Below, piece after piece: positions 1 through 11,934 of a stretch of DNA of 59,095 nucleotides. This stretch comes from Prorocentrum cordatum (lineage: Eukaryota > Sar > Dinophyceae > Prorocentrales > Prorocentraceae), in the NCBI GenBank assembly GCA_963575745.1, contig CAUYUJ010005723.1, positions 1 through 59,095 on the forward strand, read 5' to 3'. Below the pieces are notes generated by a model. That model was not told where the DNA came from and ran no database searches. It saw only the letters and a program-made list of their open reading frames with translations. The translations under genes were made by a program, and so were the position numbers. The stretch's first letter is position 1. Every line of letters begins with the position of its first letter.

Positions 1-329
1 ACCGTTCTCCGCCCCCTAGGGAGTCGGGGCCACAGCTCCCGCAAGGGGGGCGGGCACGTCGCCGGCTTTGGCGGGGGGAGGAGGTCGGGGGCTGGGGGCG
101 GCTGCGGCCGCCGCCGCGCGGAGAGGGCCTGCACGTGCTCCTGAACCTCGCTCGGTATGGGGCCTCGGCTGGCAGCATCCTCTCCCCTTCCTCCACCAAA
201 CCCTGGCTTCTCTGGCTCCTCTGGCTCCTCCTCCTCTTCTTCTTCTGCTTAGCATTATGATGCTTACTTTGCTTATTAGTCTTAGTCGTATTATTCTTAT
301 TATTCTTCTTATTTGTACTGTTATTATGT
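1..329. other. GC-rich start, no gene seen
   Basis: The first 240 bases are GC-rich without a recognisable product. Bases 245-329 are a short AT-rich stretch of TTA/TTC-type words that resembles 3950-4190, so it is probably the left edge of the composite repeat landscape described below. Open frames here are composition artefacts. Confidence 0.5.
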
Positions 330-1205
330 TTATCCATCTCCTCCTCCTCCTCCTCCTCCCTCCTCTTCCTCCCCGTCCTCCTCGTCCTCCTCGTCCTCCT
401 CCTCCTCCTGCTGCACCTCCTCCTCCTCCCTCCTCCTCCTTCCTCCCCTCACCTCCTCCATCCTTCTCCCCCCTCCTCCTCCCTCCAATCCCCCTCATCT
501 TCCTCCTCGTCCTCCTCCGCCTCGTCCTCCTGTCTCGTCCTCGTCCTCCTCCTACTCTCCTACTCCTCCGCCTCCTCTGCCTCCTGCACCCACTTCCTCC
601 TCCTCCTCTCCTGCTGCTCCTTCCTCCAGCTGCTCACCTCCTCCGCTCATCCTGCTGCTCCTCCTCCTGCTGCTCCTCCTCCTCCTCTTCCTCCTCCGCC
701 TCACCCTCAACCTCCTCCTCCTCCTTCCTCCCCTCCTCCCTCCTCCGCCTCCAACCTCCGCCTCCACCGCCTACCTCCGCCCCCCCCCCACCTCCCTCCT
801 CCACCTCCTCCTCCTCCCTCCTCCTCCTCCTCCCGTCCTCCTCCTCCTCCCTCCTCCTCCCCCTCCTCCTCCTCCTGCTACCTCCTCCACCTGACTGTTT
901 CCTCTTCCAGCTGCTCCTCTTTCCTGCAGCTCCTCCTCCACCTCCTCCTCCTCTACGCCTCCTCCTCAACCTCCACCTCCTCCTCCTCCCCTCCTCCCCT
1001 CCTCCCCCCTCCTCCTCCTCCTCCTCCTCCCCCTGCCCTACCACCTTTTCCCCCCCCCCAACTACCTCCCAACCACCCACTGTCCCTCCCCATCCCTTTC
1101 CCTGTTTTTCCCTCCCCTCCCCTCCTCCTCCTCCTCATCCTCCTGTTCTTCATCATTATCTTCCTCCTCCTCCTCATCATCATCATCATCCTCCTCCATC
1201 CCTTC
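330..1205. repeat. Polypyrimidine (TCC/CCT)n tract
   Basis: Almost every base is C or T, mostly CCT/TCC triplets broken by single changes. The tract is open in several frames on both strands (Pro/Ser/Leu one way, Arg/Glu/Gly the other), which is expected of a triplet repeat without stops and is not evidence of coding. Mirror-symmetric polypyrimidine of this length can form triplex DNA. Confidence 0.9.
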
Positions 1206-1211
1206 TCCTTA

Positions 1212-2056
1212 TACAGAACTTTTCCCTGTCGAGCCCCGAGGCCTGTTTTCAGGGCGCGCTGGGCGTTTCGCCTGAGCCTTCCTCACCAATTGTGACTCTG
1301 AAGACATCACAGAAGGAGGGCGGGTGGTTTTCAAAATGTGGCTCCCGCCATAGCGCCGCGCGCATTCGTTTTAAACATTTGCAGGAGCTTCACGGATTGA
1401 GGGCGTGTGGTGTTCAACATGTGGTTGTCGCCTTAGCGCCGCGCAAATTCGTTTTCAACATTTGCAAGAGCTTCACGGATTGAGGGCAGGTCGTCTTCAA
1501 AAAATGGCTCTCGCCTTAGCGCCGCGCATATTCGTTTCCAACATGTGCAAGAGCTTCGCGGATTGAGGGCAGATCCTTTTCAAAATGCGGTTCTCGCCTT
1601 AGCGCCGCGCACATTCGGTTTAAACATGTGCAAGAGTTTGACGGATTGAGGGCAATTTCTTTTCAACATGTGGCTCTCGCCTTAGCGCCGCGCACATTCG
1701 TTAAAACAAATGCAGAAAAAAGTTTCACTGATCCCAATGGTCAGCGTACCAGAAATGATGTTTTGAAAGGTTTCAGGATTATGCGGGTGCAACAGTTCTA
1801 TTGATTCGGGGTGTTGAAATCCCACAAATGACGTTTTGGCACGTTCCCAGATCGTCACGACGCAGCAGTCAGGTTGATCCGTGACATGGAAATCCCGAGA
1901 ACCATGTGGCGTGCTTCAAGGTCTTCAAACGGTTGTCTTCCAACGAGGCAGCTCCCTCAATGGAAATGACCCGGTGCAGGGGCCTATGGAAAAAGAAGCT
2001 CGGAAGGAGGGTTCATTCCAAAATCGTTGATGCCTCTTGAATTTACACTGGTCCTC
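1212..2056. repeat. Composite repeat element, copy A (five 83-bp units plus tail)
   Basis: The element starts with a GC-rich lead, then five tandem units exactly 83 bp apart; the shared word TAGCGCCGCGC recurs near 1351, 1434, 1517, 1600 and 1683. Each unit also carries a CACGGATTGAGGGC-like word. A ~310-bp non-tandem tail follows (1745-2056). The same lead, units and tail occur at 4195-4850, and in both places a (TCC)n tract follows directly. No protein is recognisable. Confidence 0.85.
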
Positions 2057-2571
2057 CTCATCCTCCTCCTCCTTCCACCTCATTCCTCCTCCTCCTCCTC
2101 CGCCTCCGTCCTCCTCCTCCTCCTTCACCTCTTCCTCCTCCGTCATCCGTCATCCGTCCTCCTCCTCCGTCCTCCTCCTGCTCCTCCTCATCCTCCTCCT
2201 CCGCCTCCCTCCTCCTTCATACGCTTCCCTCATCCTCCTCCGCCTCCCTCCTCCTCCTCCTCCTCCTCCTCCTCCTCCTCCTCCTCCTACTCCTCCGCAT
2301 CCTCCGCATCCCTCCTCCTCCTCCTCCATCTCCTCCTCCGCCTGCTTCTCCTCCTCCTCCTCCTCCTCCTCCTCCTCCTCCTCCTCCCCTCCTCTTCCCC
2401 TCCTCCTCCTCCTCTCCTCCTCCTCCTCCCCCTCCTTCCTCCTCCTCCCTCCTCCTCCTCCCCCCTCCTCCCTCCCCTCCTCCTCCCTCCTCCTCCTCCC
2501 CCTCCCCTCCTCCTCCTCCTCCTCCTCCTCCTCCTCCTCCTCCTCCTCCTCCTCCTCCTCCTCCTCCTGGG
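2045..2571. repeat. Polypyrimidine (TCC)n tract
   Basis: Long CCT/TCC run, nearly pure in 2235-2290 and 2515-2568, directly after composite element copy A. It gives open frames on both strands by composition only. Confidence 0.9.
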
Positions 2572-3715
2572 GTCCGCTGCGGGGTGCTGAGGATCTCGGG
2601 GGCGGACCGTGGTCGCGCTGCGGGACAAGCAAGAAAGCAACGCTCCCCGCGCCTCAGCAAGACGCGCGGGGAGGGGGGGCGGTCCCCAGGGACGCGGCCC
2701 TGGGCGCGAGCCAGCAGCTCCACGACCAGCACGACCACCACAAGCCAGGACACGACTACGAACACCTGATGGGACAGGCCGAGGGGGAGGACGAGTACTC
2801 CCTGCGTCGGCCCACGGGGGCGGTAGCGGATGGCCAGCGTAGAGATGCATTTGAAGGCCCACGCCCACCAAACTCTACCGCTCCAAGCGACGACGACGAC
2901 AGTATTCGGCAAGACAACGCACGTGGCGGACGACACGAACTACAGCGGCAAGACAACGAACACGAACAGGACAAAGGCTCGACAGAGAGCCTAGTACAAC
3001 CACGACGACGATGGGTGCTCCGACTCCTGGCGGCCACCAGCCAGCATGATGGGCACCAGCTACACCGCGACCTGCACCAGCGTGAAGATGGGCGGTGTAC
3101 AGGCCTTATTGCCGCTCCCCTTGGAAGGCATGCCGCGGCGAGCGCCCAGGGCGCCCGCCCTGGGGGTCCGCTACGGGGTGCTAAGGATCTCGGGGGCGGA
3201 ACGTCGACGCGCTGCGGAGCCCGCGCGCCATCATCGCTCCCTGCGCCTCCGCCAGACGCGCAGAGAGTGTGGGCGGTCCCCAGGGACGCGGCCCGCGGAG
3301 CAGTGGCTGCGCGGCGCGCGCGGCCGCTGAGCGTCCGACAAGCAGAGCAACGTCGGCGACGATGGGAGCTCCGACACCTGGCAGCCAGCCAGCACGACTG
3401 GCACCAGCAGCACCGCGGCCTACACCTGCGTGGGATGGGGCAGTGTACGAGTCATATTGCCGCTCCCCTTGGAAAGCATGCCGCGGCGAGCGCCCAGGGT
3501 GGCCGCCCTGGGGGTCCGCAACGGGGTGCTGAGGATCTCGGGGGCGGATCGCCGTCGCGCTGCGGGGCCAGCACGACATCCTCGCTCCCCGCGCCTCCGC
3601 CAGACGCGCGAGGAGTGAGGGCGGTCCTCAGGGACGCGGCCCTCGGAGCGGCGGCCGCGCGGCGCGCGCGGCCGCCGAGCGACCGACAGCCACCGTGGCT
3701 GAGGGGGAAAGCTGG
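2569..3715. repeat. GC-rich module present three times
   Basis: The word GGGGTCCGC followed by a shared ~150-bp block starts near 2569, 3162 and 3510. Units two and three are full repeats of about 350 bp (from about 3006 and 3358); the first carries about 240 bp of extra sequence. Minus-strand translation gives short hydrophobic stretches rich in Val and Leu, so decayed exon duplicates of a membrane protein are possible, but no family is recognisable and no frame is preserved in all three. Confidence 0.65.
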
Positions 3716-3717
3716 AA

Positions 3718-3948
3718 AGCTCCTCCTCCTCCTCCTCTTCCTCCTCCTCCTCCTCCTCTTCCTCCTCCTCCGCCTCCACCGCTCCTCCTCCGCTCCGCCT
3801 CCGCCTCCATCTCCTCCTCTGCCTCCTTCTCCTTCTCCTTCTCCGCGTCCGCCTCTGCCTCCGCCTCGGCCTTCTCCTTTGCCTCCGCCTCCGCTTCCTC
3901 CCCCCCTCCCCCTCCCCCTCCTCCTCCTCCTCCTCTTCTTCTTAGTCG
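3718..3948. repeat. Polypyrimidine (TCC)n tract
   Basis: CCT/TCC/CCG triplet run that closes the triplicated block and passes into AT-rich sequence. Confidence 0.85.
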
Positions 3949-4194
3949 CCTTCTTATTCTTAGTAGTATTCGTATCATGTGTTGTCCTCTTCGTCTGTGT
4001 TTCATCTTAGTAGTATATCTATATATAGACATATATTTATAGTGATAGTAGTCGTTTCCTTCTTCGTATTATTAGTGGTACTAGCATACGTACTAATCGT
4101 GTTCTTCTTCATATTATGTGTTATTAATATTCTCCGTTTCTAATAATTCCTCTTCCTGTTCATCCTCGTCCCCCATTCCTTTTCATTATAACTA
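3949..4194. other. AT-rich spacer, no gene seen
   Basis: TTA/GTA-type AT-rich words, similar in texture to 245-329. It lies between a (TCC)n tract and composite element copy B, so the order AT-rich, (TCC)n and composite element partly recurs. Confidence 0.5.
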
Positions 4195-4850
4195 AATGCT
4201 CCTTGTCGCACCCCGGTCCCAATTTTTAGGGCGGACCGGGTGTGTCGCCTGAGACTTCCTCACAACATATGACCCTGAAGCTGCAACATTGACAACAGTT
4301 TCACAGATGGAGGACGGGTGGTTTTCAAAATGTGGCTGTCGCCTCAGCGCCGCGCGCTTCCGCCTGAACAATTTGCAAGAGCTTCACGGATTGAGGGCGG
4401 GCCGTCTTCAAAAAATGGCTCTCGCCTTAGCGCCGCGCATATTCATTTTAAACATGTGCAAGAGCTTCGCGGATTGAGGGCGGATCCTTTTCAAAATGGA
4501 GCTCTCGCCTCCGCGCCGCGCATTTCGTTGTCAACAAAAGAATGTCAAGAGTTCCACGGGATCTCATGATCAGCGCGCCAGAAACTGTGTTTTGAAAGGA
4601 TATGAGGGTGCAACAATTACGTTGGTTCGCGGCGTTGAAGTCCCAAGAATGGCGTTCTGCACGGTTCCAGATCGTCACGACGCAGCAGTCAGGTTGACCC
4701 GTGGCGTTGAAATTCCGAGAACAAGGGTCTTCAAACGGTTGTCTTCCAACGAGGCAGTTCCCTGAGTGGAAATGCACCGCTGTAGGGGCTTGGAGGGAGG
4801 GTTGATTCCAACATCGTTGAGGACACTTGGGTTTACACTGGTCCTCCCTC
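4195..4850. repeat. Composite repeat element, copy B (three 83-bp units plus tail)
   Basis: Second copy of the element at 1212-2056: the same lead (about 4195-4310), tandem units with marker words near 4344, 4428 and 4510 (spacing 83-84 bp), then the same tail, ending at a (TCC)n tract. It has fewer tandem units than copy A, so the 83-bp array has changed in number since the copies separated. Confidence 0.85.
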
Positions 4851-5340
4851 CTCCTCCTCCTCCTCCTCCTCCTCCTCCTCCTCTCCCTCCCTCCCCCACG
4901 TCTCTCCTCCTCCCTCCTTCCTCCCCCTCCTCCCTCCTCCACGTCTCTCCTCGTCCCTTCCCCCTCCTCCCTCCCCCTACCCCCCCCTCCTCCCTCCTAC
5001 TCGTCTCTCCTCCTCCTCCCTCCCCATCCTCCCTCAGCCTCCTCCTCCCCCCCCCTCCCTCCTTCTACGCCCCTCCTTCGTCTCCCCCTCTCCCCTACCC
5101 TGCTCCTCACCACGGGCCAAGTGGCTATCACACGCAACCTGTTGGCTCGAGAAAACATGGGTTCAGCTTGAATGGGGACGATCGAGAAACTGTGTTTCGT
5201 TCCCCCCCGTCCTTCCCCACCTGCTCATGTCTCCTCCTCCCCCCCGGCGCCTCATTCTCCTGTCTGCTCCCCCTCCTCCCTCCTCTTTCCTCCTCCCTCC
5301 TCCTGCCTTCTTCCCCCCGTCCTTCAAGGTCATCCCAGCC
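4846..5340. repeat. Polypyrimidine tracts with one short interruption
   Basis: CCT/TCC-rich sequence at 4846-5100 and 5205-5340, interrupted at about 5105-5200 by mixed sequence with no recognisable gene. Confidence 0.8.
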
Positions 5341-5361
5341 CTCCTCCGTTCTCTGTTGTTT

Positions 5362-5363
5362 TC

Positions 5364-5401
<38 letters not shown>

Positions 5402-5403
5402 CC
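5362..5403. repeat. (TC)n-(TA)n microsatellite
   Basis: A TC run followed directly by a TA run of about 20 bases. Confidence 0.9.
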
Positions 5404-5599
5404 CTCAGTATTGGTTTGTTGCGTTTTTTCGCTCTCTCTCTCTATTTATATCCCTGCCTCCACATTCTACAAATACACATTGATTGCACATACTATCAAA
5501 GATTCCCTTGCCCCGTCCCGAAAATAGCCGATGATTTCGGCGCCTTTTTGTTTGCGCACGCACCGAAAACAATGGCATGACAGAGACCGAGACATAGGC

Positions 5600-5718
5600 A
5601 CAACCTCAAGCACACAAACACGTACAAACACATGCACACAAATACACACACACACGCACACGAACACGCATATGCAAACGCACAGGCACGCACACATACA
5701 CACACACACGCACGCGCG

Positions 5719-5787
<69 letters not shown>

Positions 5788-6274
5788 GCGCGCGCGCCCG
5801 CCCGCGACCGCATACGCACACGCACACGCACACGCACACGCACTCGCACACGCACACGCACATGCGCACGCGCACGCGCTTGCACACGCACACGCACACG
5901 CACACGCACACGCACACGCACCACGCACCACGCACCACGCACACGCAGCACATGCAGACGCACACGCACACGCACACGCACACGCACACGCACCACGCAC
6001 CACGCACCACGCACCACGCACCACGCACCGCACCACGCACCACGCACCACGCACCACGCACCACGCACCACGCACCACGCACCACGCACCACGCACCACG
6101 CACCACGCACCACGCACCACGCACCACGCACCACGCACCACACGCACACGCACACGCACACGCACATGCACATGCACACTCACACACACACACACACACA
6201 CACGCACGCACGCACGCACGCACGCACAAACACACACACACACGCGCGCGCGCATGCACACACACACACACAAA
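5600..6274. repeat. Compound (CA)n / (CACG)n / (CACCACG)n microsatellite
   Basis: The region starts as imperfect CA repeats, becomes a pure CA run (about 5725-5785), a short CG run, CGCACA hexamers and then a long CACCACG 7-mer array (about 5987-6140), before returning to CA. The alternating purine-pyrimidine character favours Z-DNA. Thr/His and Val/Cys open frames are repeat artefacts. Confidence 0.95.
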
Positions 6275-6894
6275 CGACTATGGTGGCATTGTTTTCCCGA
6301 TGTTGTTTTGCAATCCGATTGCGTTCGGTGTTTTCAGAGGGTGCTCCCACTGCAGCGTGGGCCTCGTCCTTGGATCGGCGCTTTGCTCCCGTCGTTCAGG
6401 ATGCCGCACTCGCCCCAGCGCCGGCCATTTCTCTCCATCCGAGCCCTTTTTCACCGTTATTGCCTGCCTCATTTCCTGCCCGCCACTTTCCCCTGGTCCT
6501 CCTGCCCCCCTGCCCCTTCCACGCCAACTCCTGCTACTGATCTTCGGCCTCGTCTTCCTCCTTCCGCGTCTTCCGTGTCCCCCTGATCATCCTCCTGCTC
6601 ACCCGCCACCTCTTCCTCCTTTTCATTGCTTCCTCCTCTGATGTACGAAGCTCCCCTTTTCTGATTGCGCGCTACATGATGCTATGCTTGGGAATTACGC
6701 GTCCGCGGGTAAAGGAACAATCAGCGCAATGAGCAGGGATGGGCGGGAGGGATCGGATGCCAAATGTGGCGCGGCCTCAACTAGTGTGACCCCCAAGCTT
6801 CTCCCTGTCCTCCCCAGCCTGCTCTTCACCCCCTCGAGTCGAGGCGAACCGAAGGCGCATCGGAGGCCAAGTGGCCCTATAACACGCCGCGAAG
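6275..6894. other. Mixed sequence, no gene seen
   Basis: Mixed-complexity sequence between two microsatellites. Short open frames occur on both strands, but none has a recognisable domain. Confidence 0.4.
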
Positions 6895-7026
6895 CACAAC
6901 AATAACAACAGCAACCACAATAGCAGCATCAGCAGCAACCACAACAACAGCAGCAGCAACAGCAGCAACTGCAACACCAACAACAGTAACAATAACAATA
7001 CTTACAGCTACAACAACACTAACACT

Positions 7027-7078
<52 letters not shown>

Positions 7079-7086
7079 CCAACACC

Positions 7087-7132
<46 letters not shown>

Positions 7133-7415
7133 GTAACACCAACACCAACACCAACAACAACAACAACAGCAGCAACAACAATAGTAACACCACCAACAAC
7201 ACCACCAACAACAACAGCAACCACAACACAAACAACAACAACACCAACAACAACGACAACGACAACGACAATGCCAACGCCAACGACAACGGCAACGACA
7301 GCAACAACAGCAACAGTAGCAGCAACAGTAGCAACAACAAAACACATCAACAACAACCACAGTAATAACAATAACAACAATAATACCAACAACAACAACA
7401 ACAACAACAACAATC
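6895..7415. repeat. (CAA/AAC)n microsatellite
   Basis: About 520 bp of CAA/AAC triplets with scattered AGC, ACC and GAC variants. Open frames (poly-Val/Leu or poly-Asn/Thr) are artefacts. Confidence 0.95.
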
Positions 7416-8314
7416 ATTTTACCCGAACGCTCAGTGTTCTCACCAGTGCCAGGGTTTTCATACGACGCCCGCCAATACCCCCACTTTGTGGGGGGGCCGG
7501 TTCAAGCTCTACCACATTTCCAAACGACTCTTCGCCACCACCCACACCCAGCTTCCCGCCCTATGACGTTCGGACACTTCACTTCGTGGCATGCGGACGA
7601 CCGTGGCTACTACACTGGCGCATGGTTTCAATGACTTCTTGTGGTAACATCTTGTGGAAACTAGCTTAGTATACGACGACGACGATTTGAAGGGCCTACG
7701 GTGCGAAAAATGATTTTATGTTGCGCGGTGCTAAAATTCCTACGAAACCCAATGGTTTTTGAAGATTTCGGCGTGCGCACGGAAAGAAAAAACGAATGTG
7801 TCCCGCATGGTATTATTTGACAGGGATGATGGCCCTGGCAGGTGCGCAACCGTTGTTGGAGAAGTTCGAAGCACGTGAAGAAGTTGATCGCAAAAGCCCG
7901 TTTGACAGAAATGTTTAAAAAAAGTTGGGTTTCCTGCAAATCCGCAAGAGCGCGCGGGATGAAATTGTGACACTTTTTAAAAAAAAAAAAAAACCATTGG
8001 TTTTTTGATGTTTTTATGTTGAAATCGTTACGAACACTAAGGTTTTGGAAGGATTTCGTCTTGCGCGCGCGAATGTCCACTTTACCTTATTTTTTGCAAG
8101 GGATTCTTGAAGTTTGGTTATTTTAGAACAAGAAATTTCATTTTATAGTGTTTTTTGCAAGGGACAGCGGGGGGGAACAAAACAACCGGATCTTGATGAC
8201 ATCGTATTACCTGAGGCTTCCTCACGAAAATGATGAAAATGTAGCTGCGGCCTAGGCGCGGCGAGGGGGTCGCGCACCAGGGGTCCCAACAATAATTATT
8301 CTTTAGAATAAATA
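7416..8314. other. Mixed, partly AT-rich sequence, no gene seen
   Basis: Lower GC than its surroundings, with an A run at 7978-7993. The stretch 8195-8260 resembles the lead of the composite elements at 1212 and 4195 (CCTGAGGCTTCCTCAC is shared in near-identical form), so it may be a relic of that family. Confidence 0.4.
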
Positions 8315-8325
8315 ATGTTCAACAA

Positions 8326-8425
8326 CAACGACGACGACGACGACGACGACGACGACAACAGCAACAGCAACAACAACAGCAGCAGCAGCAACAACCACAA
8401 CAACAACACAACAAACAATGCATTA
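8326..8425. repeat. (ACG)n then (CAA/CAG)n microsatellite
   Basis: A GAC/ACG run of about 30 bp followed by AAC/AGC triplets. Confidence 0.9.
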
Positions 8426-8629
8426 CCCTGCGACGTCTCAAACCCATTTGCATCATGAGACCAGGGCTGTTGGCGAACATTCAAGCGGATAACACAAACG
8501 AAGGAACAGTCACTTGTGGTGCAAGCTGCGTCGGGTGCGCGCGCGCTGCACGACTCACAGGACAGCAATAGAAGGATGAGGAGCGAGGCCCCGGGCCCCA
8601 AGAGGAACGGGGGCGGGAACGACGGACAG

Positions 8630-9120
8630 GGGCGACGGCGAGGTCTCATCTGGTCTGAACTCAGCGTCACTCCGCTGGACTTCTCAGGGAACAGCGAAAG
8701 CAACGACAGTTCCGCCGCTCGCAGCAGTAGCAACGGCGAGGTCTCATCCTATTTGCGTGCGACGTCATCGCGCTGGATGTCCCAGGAGCCCATGGACAGG
8801 GCCACGGTTTCGCATGTCGCAGCCCAGAGCGACGGCGAAATCTCAACCTGATCCACATGAAAAAAAAACCTCGCTACGCCGGGCGCCGCGCGCGCCCTGC
8901 AAGGCGGCAGTGGTTTCGCAGCTCGCAGCCCCCCGAGAGGACGGCGAGGTCGAGCCTGAATCCGCGTGGGACATCACTCCGCTGGGCCCCCCAGCGGCCC
9001 TCGACGGGACGGCGACTTCTCCCCTCATGGGGGGGTCGCACAAATTTCCTGCATGGCCCCCGAGTCATCCGACAGCGACCTCGCGCAGCCAATTGTCATG
9101 CGGCTGTGTCTCTTGAGAAG
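8630..9120. repeat. Decayed ~100-bp tandem repeat, locus 1
   Basis: Degenerate units recur about every 100-108 bp, marked by a TTTCGCAGCTCGCAGCC-like word (near 8705, 8803, 8909). The same family is better preserved at 11310-11770. Confidence 0.6.
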
Positions 9121-9129
9121 GCCCCCCAG

Positions 9130-9640
9130 ACTCCGCAACCAGAACCGTCTTTGCGAGGTCAACCGTGCCCTGCGCATGCACCGCCAACGCCGCCTGTCCG
9201 AACCCAGAGCGAAACGCGCCCCTGTAAGCGCTCGTGCAAGCCGCGAGCTTGAGGACAATTTTCGGGGGCGTTCGGTCGAAATGCTTCTGCTGCCCATCCC
9301 GTCTGGACGAGGACAACTCAATAGATCGCGAGGTCGACACGCGGGCCCAGAGCAAAGGGGCCCGAAATGTCACCCGTGGGTCGCAAGGTTAGGGCGAGCA
9401 CGACCACCGACTGGCCTGGATCAGGGGGCCGTAAATGATCGCCCACAGGAGAAGAGAAGACACTTGTCGGACCAATTCACTCGGCAGCTCAAGATAGCCT
9501 GGCCAAGATGCGTCTGTAGGAAACTACTCACCTGCCAGGAGCGTGGGCCGACTTCAACGCACCTGCAGGAGGTTCGGAAGTGGGCCGAAAGCCGGCCGCA
9601 ACAAGGTGGACTGGACGGACGCCCCGCCTGCAGCTAGACG
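9130..9640. other. Mixed sequence, no gene seen
   Basis: GC-rich mixed sequence between repeat loci, with short open frames but no recognised product. Confidence 0.35.
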
Positions 9641-10830
9641 GCCGCAGCTAGGTGGCTGGACGCCCTGCCCCTGGCTGGGACGCAAGCCGTCCACAGCTGG
9701 GTGGCCGGAGGCCCCTTTTGGTCAAAGGCCTGAGGGCCTCAGCACAGGGTGGCGCACAGGCGCGGCCGCCTGCCAGCGGTCCGCCGCGGGCCCCAAGACG
9801 GCCCAAGCAGGTTCCAAGACAGCCCGAAAGGGGTCCAAGAGGACCTCAACTCGGCCCTTGAGGGCCCTCAGACAACCCTCAAGGTCCCCAAGGAAGCCTC
9901 CAAACGACCCAAAGAGGCCCCCGAGATGGACTCCGAAAGCGACACACGGCCGAAGAGCGCCCTCAGACGGACAAAATGCTCTCCAGGAGCCTCCGAGGCG
10001 CTCCACGGGCGCTGCCAAGATGCCCCAAGAAGCCCCGAGGAAGGCCCAACGGGGACCCCAGCGCTTTCAAATCACGTCGAACGCCGTGTCGACCTGCGCA
10101 AAAACGGCGCCACAGGGCCCCCCCCCCGTGGCCGCACCCCCTCGGAGCGGTACCCCCCTTGAGACTTTGGCGAGGCACTGTGGGTTCACTCCCACGGGGT
10201 AGCCCCGCGCCTCCGGCAGAGTCATTGGGGCGTGTCTCTGGGGGCTGCGCCAAACGAAATAGCGGGCCCAGGGAGAGCCCAACGGGCCCCATGAGAGGTC
10301 CCATAAAGCCCGCGAGGCCCTCAGAGAAGCCCTGGAGGGGGCCCCGGGCGCCCCTCCTCCCCGCGGAAGAGCAGCTGAGACGGCCCTGCCAGACGCTCCA
10401 CCGCGGAGGCGCCAAGAGGGCGCCGGGAAGGCCCCAAGAGGGCTCCAGGAGGGCCTGAGGGGGCCTGGGGGGTGGCCCAAGGCATGCCTTGGGGATTCCA
10501 GGAAGCTCCACGGTGGAGTATCTGAAACGTCCGTTTCAGATGCTCAACAGCGGTGGGCCCGAGTGGGCGCCAGGAGGGCCCAAAGATGACCCCAGGAGGG
10601 CCCAAAAGGGCTCCCACGAGGGCCCCAAGATGGCCCGAAGAGGCGCCCAAGAGGCCCCGTCAGGAAGCCCGGAAGAGGCCCCCAAGAGGCCCCCAAGAGT
10701 CCCCAAGGGGCCCCCGAGGGGCACCAACGATGCCCCAAGAAGCCCCTGTGACCGGCAAAGAGGCACCCAAATCGCCCCAAGGGGCATCCGAGAAGCGCCC
10801 AAGAAGATACCCGGCGACACTCTGATAAGC
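9640..10830. repeat. Degenerate short-period GC-rich repeat
   Basis: Degenerate GGCCCCAAGAGG-like words of 9-12 bp repeat throughout. From about 10360 a longer unit of roughly 140 bp can be seen twice. A near-perfect 20-bp palindrome, TCTGAAACGTCCGTTTCAGA, lies at 10521-10540. Pro/Arg-rich open frames on both strands come from composition. Confidence 0.65.
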
Positions 10831-11309
10831 ATTGAAGAGGCCTCTGGCCCCTCCGCTCGCCCTCCTCCTCCTCCTCCTCCTTCGCCTACTCGTCCTCCAT
10901 CTTCGTCCTCTCTCACATGTCCTCATCCTCCTTCGAACGGTAACGGCTGACAGCTGCCCTCCACTTTGCTCCTACATGTTCCTGCTCACATCGACTCGCC
11001 TGGGCATCGTCTCTGGATGGGCTGCTAGGGATGTGCGAAGCGTCACGAGTTCGTTTACACCCAATTCCGCTGGCCACGCAAAGGCCATTCTGCGAATTTA
11101 CGGTGGTTGTTCGAGATGACCAGCACAAGATTGGGCCCGACCCCAGATCCAACGACCAGGCTCTACTTCAAACCTAAACTCACGCGGCCGATCGTGGTCG
11201 GTTCTGGAACGAAGCACGCCTTCAAGAAAGTACCTCGGGCGCGGCGCTTGACCAGGGGCTGAAGCGCGACGCCCTCGACCCCTCGGATTCCCCCCCGAAG
11301 AAGGACAAA
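10831..11309. other. Mixed sequence, no gene seen
   Basis: A short CCT run near 10860, then mixed sequence with no recognisable coding region. Confidence 0.35.
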
Positions 11310-11770
11310 TCAGCTCCCGACTTGAAAGTGGCGACAGCGTCGCACTTCGCAGCCCCCCCCCGGCATGGCGATGTCTAATCTGGATCTGCGCTTGTTACCC
11401 ACTACGCTGGTCCTCGAGCAGCCCTCGACAGTGGCGACAGTTTCGCAATCAGCAGCCCCCCCAAGAGATGGCGAGGCCTCATCGGAATCTGCGCTCGGCA
11501 CCCGCTGCGCTGGCCCCACCAGCAGCTCTCGAAAGTGCCAACAGTTTCGAAGTTCGCAGCCCTCCAGGGATGGCAAGATCTAATCTGGATCTGCGCTCGG
11601 TGCCCACTACGCTGGCCCCAGCCAAGCAGCCGAAAGTCGCCACAGTTTCGCAGCTCGCAGCCACACAGAGATGGCGATGTCAAATCTGGATCTGCGGAGG
11701 CCCAAGCAACCCTCAAAACTAGCGACTGCTTCGCAGTTCGCAGCCCCCCAGGGATCGAAGGCAGGTAGGA
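11310..11770. repeat. ~100-bp tandem repeat, locus 2
   Basis: About four and a half units at spacings of roughly 100-104 bp; the TTTCGCAGCTCGCAGCC-like marker recurs near 11335, 11437, 11540, 11642 and 11725. Each unit also carries GATCTGCGCTCGGCACCCA-like text. Same family as 8630-9120. Confidence 0.8.
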
Positions 11771-11934
11771 GATAGGTAGAAGGCAGGAGAAGGGAGGCGG
11801 GGGGAGGAGGAGACGCCCCCCCTGGTGCTCTTTTACTCCAAACAAGAACCCAGCGGAGAGCTGGGACAAATCGCACGGCCGAGGTCCATTGGGGCAATGA
11901 CACTCGCGCAGCGGACCCAGCCGCCCACTCCATT

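Noticed and set aside
68-4010. Long Pro/Ser/Leu open frames of several hundred codons on the plus strand
   Set aside because: They run through (TCC)n tracts that lack stops in every frame; no domain, and no consistent frame across repeat copies.
5467-6641. Thr/His and Val/Cys open frames
   Set aside because: Translation of CA and CACCACG microsatellites.
6877-7669. Poly-Val/Leu and poly-Asn/Thr frames
   Set aside because: Translation of the (CAA)n tract; apparent membrane helices are artefacts.
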